Source of the DNA: CAUTUX01 sp963545485
GTDB taxonomy: Bacteria; Bacillota; Clostridia; Christensenellales; CAG-917
Direction: 5' to 3'
Length of the DNA stretch: 64,000 nucleotides
Assembly (NCBI GenBank): GCA_963545485.1
Contig: CAUUJG010000001.1
Location: 62,001-126,000 of the forward strand
Positions 36,412 through 44,984 of the stretch are shown in pieces. Below the pieces are notes generated by a model. That model was not told the origin of the DNA and ran no database searches. It saw nothing but the letters and a program-made list of their open reading frames with translations. A program made the position numbers and the translations under genes. Positions within the stretch are counted from its first letter, which is position 1. The number at the start of each line of letters is the position of its first letter.

Positions 36412-38487
36412 GTGAATAAAGAGGGCAAATATTTAATAGAACTTAAAGATATTGGTAAGATATATGACACTAATAATATTTACACAATTGGTATTCGTCA
36501 TATTAATCTTAAATTCAAGCTCAACGAATTTGTAACAATAGAAGGGGAATCAGGCTCGGGGAAATCCACCTTATTAAATGTAATAGCATCTAATGACACC
36601 TACGAAGAAGGAGAGATGTATTTCAAAGGGATTGAAACATCACACTATTCAGAGAAGGAGTGGGATCAATATAGAGAGAATAACATTGCGTTTATATTCC
36701 AAGATTTTAATATTTTAGAAAATCTCACAGTACTTGAAAATATGGAACTTGCATTGTTCTACCTGAAGAATATCGCAATGCGGAAAGAAAGGGCGAAGGA
36801 ACTTATAAAGAGGGTTGGACTTGAACAACAAATAAACCAGAGAGCAAGCCAATTATCAGGTGGGGAAAAGCAAAGGACAGTTATTGCGAGGGCACTTGCG
36901 AAGAATTCTCCAATAATATTGGCAGATGAACCTACTGGGAATTTAGACAGCAAGTCGGCTGAGGGAATTGCTGGGCTATTAAAAGAAATTTCAAAGGATA
37001 AACTGGTAATTGTGGTAACGCATAATGCAGAATATTTTGGGCAATATTCAACAAGGGAAATCTGTATTCACGATGGCGGAATTGTGTCAGACGAGAAGAA
37101 GGAAGAGGAAGAGATCGAGACGGCAGAATGGGAAGAGGCAAAGAAAGAGCCATGTGATGCAAAAAGGAATGTGCTCTGGTTAGGCTCTCTAAATTACAAG
37201 AGTAGACCAAAGTTTACGATTTTAATGTCCGCAATCTTATTAACCTTTTCAATTGCATTGTTTGCAATAGTTAGCATATTTGCGGATCAAATTAGAAGAC
37301 CATTACGGCAGTCAGTTTCTCAAACCCCAATAAATGGTAAGGCAATTATAAAAGATGTAACTGGTAGAAACATAACTGATGATGATATGAAAAAACTTGT
37401 TAAAGAAACAAAGGCAAATTATGTTTTTAAGAACAATGTTTATTCTGAGATTGTTTCAACAATAGAGTCAGAGGGAAATACGAAAGAGATTAAATTTATC
37501 TACGACCCATACAAGTACACATTAAAAGAAAATGAAGCAGTTCTACAAATTTCTTATTCATTGAGATATAATGTAGAACACATTAAGAAAACATTAAAAG
37601 CTCTTAATATAAAAGTAGAAAAAATAAAGGTTAAAAAGACATTAAAACAAAACACAATAAACATATACTGTTCAAGAAATACGATGTATAGGTATGGCGA
37701 AATATTGAAGACTCTAAATAGTGAAGTTGAAATTGGAACTAGAAAGACAAGAATACTTAGATATAAGCCATCTAAAGAAGTTGAGAAGGGACATGTTAGA
37801 CTAATTAACTTCAAATACTGGATAGGGGAAACAAATAGAGTCTTTTTAAATCAATTTGGCTCAAAGGCATATACGATAGATGACAAAACCAAAGTAGATA
37901 ATTCAGAGCCAGGCACGGTGATTGAAGTTAACGAAGAAGAATATAGAGAAGTCTTTAGTGGAGGTCTACAAGAGAGTGGAGAAATTTCTTTATATTACAA
38001 AAATGATAGAACAGCGAAAAAGAGGTTGAAATATTTAAATAGCAAATATATATATTTGCTGTCTACTGATAAAACGTATTTGCCAGATGCTGCTGATGCA
38101 TTCATTTATGATCTGTTAGCATATATTGGATTGATCGTTGCAGGTATATTGATTGGAGTTTTGGTAAGCGTTATTTTCTCAAAGAATGTTGGGGTATTAA
38201 GCAGTGATTTTGCAATATATAGAACACTAGGGATTTCAAGGGAGCATGCAAAGATGTCTCTATACATACAAATGCTGTTTGTTTTTTTGCCAAACATAAT
38301 ATTACTTCCGATCTTGTCGTTGGTAGCGACAGTTATACCGAACAGTACAGTGAAGTTTATATCTCCAGTTAACTATATTGTAATTGAGTTGATGATGCTT
38401 ATTATTGTAGAGGTAGTGGCGTTTAGATTTAACAAGAAGATATTCAAGACTTCAATCCGCAAGTCCTTAAGCAGAGGTTCAAAATGA
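36412..38487 (+). CDS. ABC transporter, fused ATPase and FtsX-type permease (module copy 2, gene 1)
   Basis: 691 residues, colinear with the product at 6261-8354 from KIYDTNN through to the shared last residues KTSIRKSLSRGSK. The ATPase domain keeps GESGSGKST, FIFQDFN, LSGGEKQR and DEPTGNLD. The permease half has one helix, a large extracytoplasmic domain and three helices. The start is a GTG placed by alignment with copy 1 and by the promoter spacing; there is no ribosome binding site. The stop overlaps gene 2 by 4 bp. The gene is intact. It probably acts with gene 2 and the two lipoproteins in an export or envelope function. Confidence 0.88.
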   Translation: MNKEGKYLIELKDIGKIYDTNNIYTIGIRHINLKFKLNEFVTIEGESGSGKSTLLNVIASNDTYEEGEMYFKGIETSHYSEKEWDQYRENNIAFIFQDFNILENLTVLENMELALFYLKNIAMRKERAKELIKRVGLEQQINQRASQLSGGEKQRTVIARALAKNSPIILADEPTGNLDSKSAEGIAGLLKEISKDKLVIVVTHNAEYFGQYSTREICIHDGGIVSDEKKEEEEIETAEWEEAKKEPCDAKRNVLWLGSLNYKSRPKFTILMSAILLTFSIALFAIVSIFADQIRRPLRQSVSQTPINGKAIIKDVTGRNITDDDMKKLVKETKANYVFKNNVYSEIVSTIESEGNTKEIKFIYDPYKYTLKENEAVLQISYSLRYNVEHIKKTLKALNIKVEKIKVKKTLKQNTINIYCSRNTMYRYGEILKTLNSEVEIGTRKTRILRYKPSKEVEKGHVRLINFKYWIGETNRVFLNQFGSKAYTIDDKTKVDNSEPGTVIEVNEEEYREVFSGGLQESGEISLYYKNDRTAKKRLKYLNSKYIYLLSTDKTYLPDAADAFIYDLLAYIGLIVAGILIGVLVSVIFSKNVGVLSSDFAIYRTLGISREHAKMSLYIQMLFVFLPNIILLPILSLVATVIPNSTVKFISPVNYIVIELMMLIIVEVVAFRFNKKIFKTSIRKSLSRGSK

Positions 38488-38843
38488 TTGAGTTAAAGAA
38501 TATCAACAAAGAATTTAGAGACGGCAATAGACGAAATAAGGTCTTAAAAGATATATCTATAAAGTTTCCAGAAAAGGGATTGTATGCGATATATGGGAAA
38601 TCCGGATCAGGGAAAACCACGCTACTTAACATTTTGGGCGGATTAGACAAACCAAATAGTGGCAAAATTGTATTTAATTCTGAAGAATACGGTTATATTT
38701 CAGATAATCAAAGGAATAAAAATATAGGATTTATATTTCAGAATTATTATTTAGAAAGAGATGCCACAATTGAAGAAGTATTGGCTAATCAAATGAGGAT
38801 TGCTGGATTTGAGGACTCAAAGGAAATTCAACGAAGAAGCTAA
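38484..38843 (+). CDS. ABC ATPase N-terminal fragment (gene 2, copy 2, nonsense-interrupted)
   Basis: 119 residues covering Walker A (GKSGSGKTT) and the Q-loop (FIFQNYY), ending at TAA (38841-38843). The downstream part continues in the same frame. Copy 1 reads RRSEKVLELVK where this copy reads RRS-stop-IVLDLVK, so a GAA codon appears to have become TAA. The fragment lacks the signature motif, Walker B and the permease and would be inactive by itself. Confidence 0.75.
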   Translation: MIELKNINKEFRDGNRRNKVLKDISIKFPEKGLYAIYGKSGSGKTTLLNILGGLDKPNSGKIVFNSEEYGYISDNQRNKNIGFIFQNYYLERDATIEEVLANQMRIAGFEDSKEIQRRS

Positions 38844-38846
38844 ATA

Positions 38847-40757
38847 GTGCTAGATTTAGTTAAATTAACGAGATTCAAGCAAAAATCAACAAATTCATTG
38901 TCAGGTGGACAAAAGCAAAGGGTGGCTATAGCAAGGGCGTTAATTAAAGGTGCAGACGCAATTCTTGCTGATGAGCCAACTGGAAACCTAGATGCAGAGA
39001 ATACATTTATGATAATGGATATACTGAAAGAAATATCGAAGACTAAACTTGTTATTTTAGTAACGCATGAGCAAAATTTAATTGAGAAGTATAGCGATGC
39101 ACACATTGAATTGGTTGATGGTGCTATTACATTTGAAAGCAAAGCAAATCAGGAGTATGTGACGGGGTATGAGAATAATCAAATAGTATTTGAGTCTTCA
39201 AATGCAAAACAGACTGGAAGATTATATGGTGGAAAGACGACTGCGAAGAGTAAAAAAGAAACTAGTGAATCAAAAATATGCAACACGGCGAATATATTCA
39301 AACAAATCTTTATAATATCTTTAGCAATAGTTTTAGCATTCTTTTCAATGAAGATTTTTGATTATTCGAGAGTAAATATAGAGAAGAGGACAATATCAAA
39401 ATTCCAACGCCTAGTTAAGATAAGTGACTATTCAGAAATTAAGAAGTTGAGTGAAGATTCATATAGTAGAATTGACTATTTTACCCTAAACACACTGCAA
39501 GGAAAGTTCACAATGCGAGAAGTGCCAAAAGTTGGAGTAGTTAACGAAACATACAATAAAAGGTCGATAAACACAATTGAGGAACAAGATGTTGTGGATG
39601 GAAAAACTCCAAAACATAACGAAGTACTTATTAGTGAAGGATTAGCAAGGGCAATTAAAAAGAAGTTTAATCTTAGAAGTATTAAGAGTTATTCATTTGT
39701 TAAGGCATTAGATTTTGATGCGAAGTATAGAGTTGTAGGATTGGTTAAAGGGGAAGGCAAGAGTGTTTACTTTAGCCAACAAGACTATGTAAATACAATT
39801 GGTCTATATGACAATTTGGAGGTTAAGGATACTGGCGTGATTGTCCCAGATCCACATGATCCAACAAAAACTTTAATAGTTAGATCTAGGGTGTTCTTTG
39901 GTGAAGAGACTCAGTTTGCAAAGATGACTACCTCAATTCAAGAAAGTGACTCTACAACATTGCGTGACGATGAGGCAATAATGGAAATTAATAGAGCCGC
40001 AATGTATAAAATAAAAAGCGTTGTTCCTATGGAAATGGCTAATGCAGACCTACTTGGCGGAGAAGGAAAAATTCAGATAAAGAATTCTAAAGTGTTCATT
40101 AAGCAGATTCGCTTGCAACCAACGGGAAGTGGGGGGAATGACATTATATTTAGAGTTAATAAGAAAACAATGAAAAACTTGTTATCGCAGATTTCGCCAA
40201 ATCTAGATAGGTTAAAGGATGCGAACAATATAGATAATGCATATTTTTTAGTGAGTGCTGGAAGTCAGACACAAATGAATAGGCTTGCAAAAGAATTAGA
40301 TAAGGCACGGTTGGATAAACCAAATATTTTAGAATATTATCAGAAGCAAGAACAAGTACAAAAGGACGCTATGCAACCGATAATATTGATAGTTTTTGGG
40401 GCAATAATACTCCAGTTGCTTATATATTATTTTATAGAAAAATCGGAGAGTATTAAAAATAGAAAAGAATACGGCATCTTAAGAGCTATAGGCGTAAGTA
40501 GAGGGAATTTACTATTTAAGGAGTTCATAAATACATCAAAGAACAATTTTATTACATTAAGTATATGCTACATCCTATCAATCATAATGATTTTAATCCG
40601 ATATTTAATCTTAGGGGTGTCGATTGGTCAATTTGTTTTAATAGCATTAGCGATGTGTTTAGGAACAATGTTGATTTTAACTTTGCTGTCACTGCTACCA
40701 TATTTATTTGTGGTACACAGTACACCAGCGAAGATTTTAGCAAGGTACGATATATAA
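38847..40757 (+). CDS. ABC ATPase-permease, remaining part (gene 2, copy 2)
   Basis: 636 residues in the same frame as the fragment upstream, from a GTG 3 bases after the in-frame stop. It contains the signature LSGGQKQR, DEPTGNLD, H-loop VTHEQN, a first membrane helix (TANIFKQIFIISLAIVLAFF), an extracytoplasmic domain and three C-terminal helices. It lacks Walker A, so restart translation would not give a working ATPase. In contrast to copy 1, the permease end is intact here. Confidence 0.78.
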   Translation: MLDLVKLTRFKQKSTNSLSGGQKQRVAIARALIKGADAILADEPTGNLDAENTFMIMDILKEISKTKLVILVTHEQNLIEKYSDAHIELVDGAITFESKANQEYVTGYENNQIVFESSNAKQTGRLYGGKTTAKSKKETSESKICNTANIFKQIFIISLAIVLAFFSMKIFDYSRVNIEKRTISKFQRLVKISDYSEIKKLSEDSYSRIDYFTLNTLQGKFTMREVPKVGVVNETYNKRSINTIEEQDVVDGKTPKHNEVLISEGLARAIKKKFNLRSIKSYSFVKALDFDAKYRVVGLVKGEGKSVYFSQQDYVNTIGLYDNLEVKDTGVIVPDPHDPTKTLIVRSRVFFGEETQFAKMTTSIQESDSTTLRDDEAIMEINRAAMYKIKSVVPMEMANADLLGGEGKIQIKNSKVFIKQIRLQPTGSGGNDIIFRVNKKTMKNLLSQISPNLDRLKDANNIDNAYFLVSAGSQTQMNRLAKELDKARLDKPNILEYYQKQEQVQKDAMQPIILIVFGAIILQLLIYYFIEKSESIKNRKEYGILRAIGVSRGNLLFKEFINTSKNNFITLSICYILSIIMILIRYLILGVSIGQFVLIALAMCLGTMLILTLLSLLPYLFVVHSTPAKILARYDI

Positions 40758-40775
40758 CATTTAGGAGGTATCAGT

Positions 40776-43274
40776 ATGAAGAAATTTAAGTTGTTAAGTA
40801 TTGCAGTAGTGCTTTTAGTATTTTCGGCAATATTTATTGGTTGCACGGCAAACACATCTAACAAGATAGTGTTTTACGTTGAAGGACAAGAATATTCTCA
40901 GTTTTCAGTATCAAAGGATGGCAAGTTCACATTGCCAGTTGATCCGGAGAAAAAAGGATATAGATTTGTTGGTTGGTATTTCGATGAAGGATTCAAAGAA
41001 CCATTAACAAGTAAGACGAAGATAAAAGGAAGTAGGAAAGCATATGCTCGTTTTGATAAGAAACAAGTGAAACTTTACATAAACGGAAATCTTCAAGAAG
41101 AAGTTGACTTGTCGGAAGTTGAAACGAAAAAACCAGCTCCAGAGGATCTTACATTCGATGGTTGGTACTTGGACAAGGAATTTAAGAAAAGATACAACGG
41201 AGAGGATGTAACGGAATTGTATGGGACATTAGTTGCAAGGGTAAGCATTTCAAATGGCTATGAAACGTTGAAAGATGTTGTTGTTAAGCGAGGGGAAAAA
41301 CTTGAAAAGCCAGCAATGGACGCATCGTTCTTGAAGCCTTATATGGATGAGGATAGCGTTTTTGAATTTAAGGAAGGCGAGCAAGAGTTTGACTTTGAAA
41401 AGCCTATCATGAAAAACACAACTATTGAATTAAAATGGGCGACAAAGGGCCTAAAGTATGAGAAAATACCGGATACTGATTACTATACGATCAAGAGATA
41501 TCCTGAATTTGATGGAGAAGTTAAACACCCAATTTTGTCAATTCCAAGTAAGATTTATCGGGAGGTATCTGAAAGCAAGGTTATCAAAGAAGTTAAATCA
41601 GTAACGGTTCAAGATTATTCAAGTTGGATACATAGTGTGGATAAAATAGTTGTTAACGAGGGTATTAAATATATCAGCGGGATGAATGGTTTTACGATAA
41701 AATCAAACATAAAAGAGATAGTTTTGCCAAAGAATTCATTGAAAATAATAGAAAACAGTTTTTCATTCTTACCAGAAGGGGTAAAACTTGAAATTCCAAG
41801 AAGTGTAGATAAAATAATGAATTGTTTTTGGAACTCATCACCATATATGAATCATGTCCCAATGCAACGTTCAAAAAACATTTATAAAATTCCTAATACA
41901 GTCAAAACTCTTTCATTAGTTGATACAAACCTAGAGTTTGAGGATGGAAGTAAATTTAGTATAGAAGGTGAAATGCTTTTCAAGACAGAGGGTGATGAAA
42001 AAACATTAATTTCTGTTGGTGGAAAACAACGAGAAGATATTGAAGTTCCTGAAGGGGTAACACACATACAGGTAGGGGCATTGGTTAGTGCAGAAAACTT
42101 CAAGCCTTTTAATAGATTAAAGTTACCTTCATCATGGAAGGGAATTAAGTACAATGGTTTAAAGAGTGAGTACACAGGTGCGAATGGAGAATACACAAAT
42201 CCTAACAAATTACTCCAAGGCGATGATGTAGATTGGAACAACCTTAAAACGCATTATGAGGTATATGCTAATTCAATTGTGACTTTAATGAGTAATGTTG
42301 AATTGATTAATGTAAACACAAAGAAATATCCAGATGAATTAGACGAATACGTTATTTGTGATTATAAGAGGATAGAAAATTCTGGAAATTATAGCTATGA
42401 GGTAAAAAAATACACTGAGTATTTGAATAAAATAGTTTTTTCAGCAAAGATCGATAGTGGACAACCTGTAGAAGTTAACGCTTTTGGAAGTAGTCTATAT
42501 TTCTCTAATAGGAAGCCAAAGAAAAAAATAACAATAAACAGTGGTGAGGCAATATCAGAAGTACAACTAAGAAGTGAGTTAGGATTAAAAGAAAATGAAA
42601 CAGTAGCAAAAATTACAGCCAACGGTGAAGAATACACATTTGATACTCCAATTGATAGGAATACGATACTTTTAGTTGATATAGGGGTGGCTTATGCTGG
42701 ATTCAATTATGAAGAAGTTGGCGGTAATATCACAGTAAAGAATTTTGATTCGAGTACGGCTATATTAAACCCTAGTGATGGCACATATGATGTAGTTATT
42801 CCAAGGGAAATCTCTAGCAAAAAGGTGACAAAAATTAATGCGAACGCTTTTAATGGAGTTAATCAAATTGGAAGGGTATTTGTTGATGGAGACATTGAAG
42901 AAATTGGAGACGAGGCCTTTAAGGATTGCGAGAACCTTAAAAAAGTTGTAATTAAGAGTAATAATTTAAAGAAAATAGGTAAAAATGCCTTTGAGGATTC
43001 TGGATTAGAAGAAATAGTTCTTCCTTTGAGAAATTTGGAAGAGGTAGGAGAATTTGCCTTTAGAAATAGAGCTTTGAAACAATTCCATGCGGTAGAGGAA
43101 GAAGCAGAAACAGCATCTCTTGTTAACCCATATGGTTGGTTTTTCCCATCGTTTAATGTTTTTTACAACCCACCTATTGTTGGTAGATTTTATTTTATGT
43201 ATTACGGTGCACCTGGAGATGCACCACAAGGGAAAGGGGGCAATTGGTTAGATATATGGGCAAGACACAAGTAG
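40776..43274 (+). CDS. Lipoprotein A, N-terminal part (module copy 2, frameshifted)
   Basis: 832 residues with lipobox (IFIGC) and InlB-type repeats (GYRFVGWYFDEGF, LTFDGWYLDKEF). The middle region and BspA-type LRR block (NLEEVGEFAFRNR) match copy 1. Just after the LRR block the frame changes. Adding one G to the G5 run at about 43236-43240 would join it to the next fragment. An AGGAGG site precedes the ATG, 18 bp after the ABC gene. As read, the protein loses its C-terminal domain and ends GGNWLDIWARHK. The shift could be a sequencing error, a mutation or a switch. Confidence 0.78.
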   Translation: MKKFKLLSIAVVLLVFSAIFIGCTANTSNKIVFYVEGQEYSQFSVSKDGKFTLPVDPEKKGYRFVGWYFDEGFKEPLTSKTKIKGSRKAYARFDKKQVKLYINGNLQEEVDLSEVETKKPAPEDLTFDGWYLDKEFKKRYNGEDVTELYGTLVARVSISNGYETLKDVVVKRGEKLEKPAMDASFLKPYMDEDSVFEFKEGEQEFDFEKPIMKNTTIELKWATKGLKYEKIPDTDYYTIKRYPEFDGEVKHPILSIPSKIYREVSESKVIKEVKSVTVQDYSSWIHSVDKIVVNEGIKYISGMNGFTIKSNIKEIVLPKNSLKIIENSFSFLPEGVKLEIPRSVDKIMNCFWNSSPYMNHVPMQRSKNIYKIPNTVKTLSLVDTNLEFEDGSKFSIEGEMLFKTEGDEKTLISVGGKQREDIEVPEGVTHIQVGALVSAENFKPFNRLKLPSSWKGIKYNGLKSEYTGANGEYTNPNKLLQGDDVDWNNLKTHYEVYANSIVTLMSNVELINVNTKKYPDELDEYVICDYKRIENSGNYSYEVKKYTEYLNKIVFSAKIDSGQPVEVNAFGSSLYFSNRKPKKKITINSGEAISEVQLRSELGLKENETVAKITANGEEYTFDTPIDRNTILLVDIGVAYAGFNYEEVGGNITVKNFDSSTAILNPSDGTYDVVIPREISSKKVTKINANAFNGVNQIGRVFVDGDIEEIGDEAFKDCENLKKVVIKSNNLKKIGKNAFEDSGLEEIVLPLRNLEEVGEFAFRNRALKQFHAVEEEAETASLVNPYGWFFPSFNVFYNPPIVGRFYFMYYGAPGDAPQGKGGNWLDIWARHK

Positions 43275-43837
43275 AGGTCAAGAAAAATCCAACATCGGAA
43301 GAAACTAATCTGGTAGATGTACATGATATAGACTTCTATGCACAAGCAACGGCAGCAGTTTATTCTTCAAGTGGTGCAATTCAGTTAGGAATAACAAGAC
43401 GTTACAGTGATCCAGCATACGGCACCAATACTCCAGTACTCCGTTATACAATAAAAACTGGTGCATTCAACTATATTCAAAGGACGCGTACTTTGATTGA
43501 TGAAGAAGGGGAGGAAGAGGAAGTCGAAACAAGAATTCAATTTGCAGTAATAAAGAAAGTTGAAAATCGAGCTTTTAACGACATGGATGAAAAATTACTT
43601 GAGGTAGCGGAGGATGTTGAAACACATAAGAAGTATGCAACAAAAATAGAGTTGTTTAAACCTAATGACGACCCAGATAGAGAAGTTGATGTATGGTTTA
43701 CAAGTGCTGATTTTAAGAAGGATGAAATTTTTGAAGATGGCTGGTGGAACAATATTAAGAAAACTGACGCAGATTATACTAAAATTACAGAAGTAATAGA
43801 AAACTTAAGATCAGAAACCGCAATTAATATAATGTAG
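43244..43837 (+). CDS. Lipoprotein A, C-terminal fragment (module copy 2)
   Basis: 197 residues matching the C-terminus of the intact copy 1 protein (VRYMGKTQVEVKKN...SEETN; FAVIKKVENRAFNDMD; EDGWWNNIKK). It has no ribosome binding site or signal peptide. The frame overlaps the end of the N-terminal part, so this is the displaced end of the same gene. Confidence 0.72.
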   Translation: MVRYMGKTQVEVKKNPTSEETNLVDVHDIDFYAQATAAVYSSSGAIQLGITRRYSDPAYGTNTPVLRYTIKTGAFNYIQRTRTLIDEEGEEEEVETRIQFAVIKKVENRAFNDMDEKLLEVAEDVETHKKYATKIELFKPNDDPDREVDVWFTSADFKKDEIFEDGWWNNIKKTDADYTKITEVIENLRSETAINIM

Positions 43838-43928
43838 AGTTTATGGGGGAAGCGATTCCCCCTGAGGCAATATGTAGTGAAGAATAAATTGATTAAATAA
43901 ACAGATGTCGGACAAAAGGAGTGATAAG

Positions 43929-44984
43929 ATGCGAGTTAAGTTCAAGATGTACAGCGTTTGCATAATCATATTAATGTTTTCGATGCTTCTATTTGGATGT
44001 ACAAAACAAATGAGTCCAGAGGAACTAATAAAACAAAAGTATGCAAATAAAGAATATACTATAACCTTTAATAGTGAAGAACTTGATAAGCCGATCAATC
44101 CTATCAAATATAGTATGAATAGAATTCCCGAGTTGCCAACGCCGGAAAAGATAGGTCATATTTTTTTGGGTTGGTATTTTGATAAAGGGTATAGGAATCA
44201 GTATGACGACAAATTATTACTTCTGAAAGCAAGTGATGTAATGTTGTATCCAAAATGGGCGAAAGAAGAATTTATTAAAGATGGGAAGTACAATATTGAC
44301 TTTAAATCTAACATCGAACAAGACACTCTTGTTAAAGGTGAACTAGCAGACAAGTACGGATATAAAGATTTTTCAGAGGCAATTTCAAAAGAAGATACTT
44401 ACATTGAAAAACGAGGGGACAAAAAAATACTTCGTATAAGTTATGATTGTGAACACACAGTTATGTTTGGTTTTCCAAGCCCTTTTGAAGTTTCTATTTC
44501 ATCGGCAAATCCACAAATTCCACTTGTAGAAAAAAACGGAAATTTATCGATAAGCAAAAAGGATATTTTCTTAGACATAACAAATCATCAACTAAATAAA
44601 CCAATTCGTTTGACAGTTACAGCAACTAATTATCACACGAAGGGACTAGGTAAAGCGGAGAGGGAAAAGACAGCAACTACTTATGACATTGAGTTTAAGA
44701 TAGAGAAAATAAAAGGGTTGGGTGAAACATATGTTGACCCCAAAAACGGACTTGCAGATGGGCATTATCTAGCAAAAAGTTTTTATAGACAAATTGAAAA
44801 CAAAGAGACGATGATGTCAGGATTTAATCCGGTGTATGGATATATCGTAGCTGAAAATGGTCAATATAAATATGTTAAAGAAATTAATCCATACTACGGT
44901 TTCGTCGGGGATATGGCAAATTTGAAAAAGCCATTAAATGAGAATTTTTACTATAGGGGGTACTACCTTTGCCAATTTTTATAG
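43929..44984 (+). CDS. Lipoprotein B, N-terminal part (module copy 2, frameshifted)
   Basis: 351 residues from the ATG at 43929, chosen because AAAGGAG lies 8 bp upstream and the signal peptide then starts MRVKFK. The lipobox is LLFGC. The InlB-type repeat (IGHIFLGWYFDKGY) and the following region are colinear with copy 1. The frame departs at AGGGGGT (about 44955-44960). Removing one G gives YRGTTFANFY, which matches the copy 1 protein. As read, it ends GYYLCQFL, so only the first quarter would be made. Confidence 0.78.
   Translation: MRVKFKMYSVCIIILMFSMLLFGCTKQMSPEELIKQKYANKEYTITFNSEELDKPINPIKYSMNRIPELPTPEKIGHIFLGWYFDKGYRNQYDDKLLLLKASDVMLYPKWAKEEFIKDGKYNIDFKSNIEQDTLVKGELADKYGYKDFSEAISKEDTYIEKRGDKKILRISYDCEHTVMFGFPSPFEVSISSANPQIPLVEKNGNLSISKKDIFLDITNHQLNKPIRLTVTATNYHTKGLGKAEREKTATTYDIEFKIEKIKGLGETYVDPKNGLADGHYLAKSFYRQIENKETMMSGFNPVYGYIVAENGQYKYVKEINPYYGFVGDMANLKKPLNENFYYRGYYLCQFL

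Noticed and set aside
38841..43274. Stops inside the module genes as recoded codons
   Set aside because: One is TAA and the others are true frame changes; TGA, TAA and TAG all end normal genes in this window.
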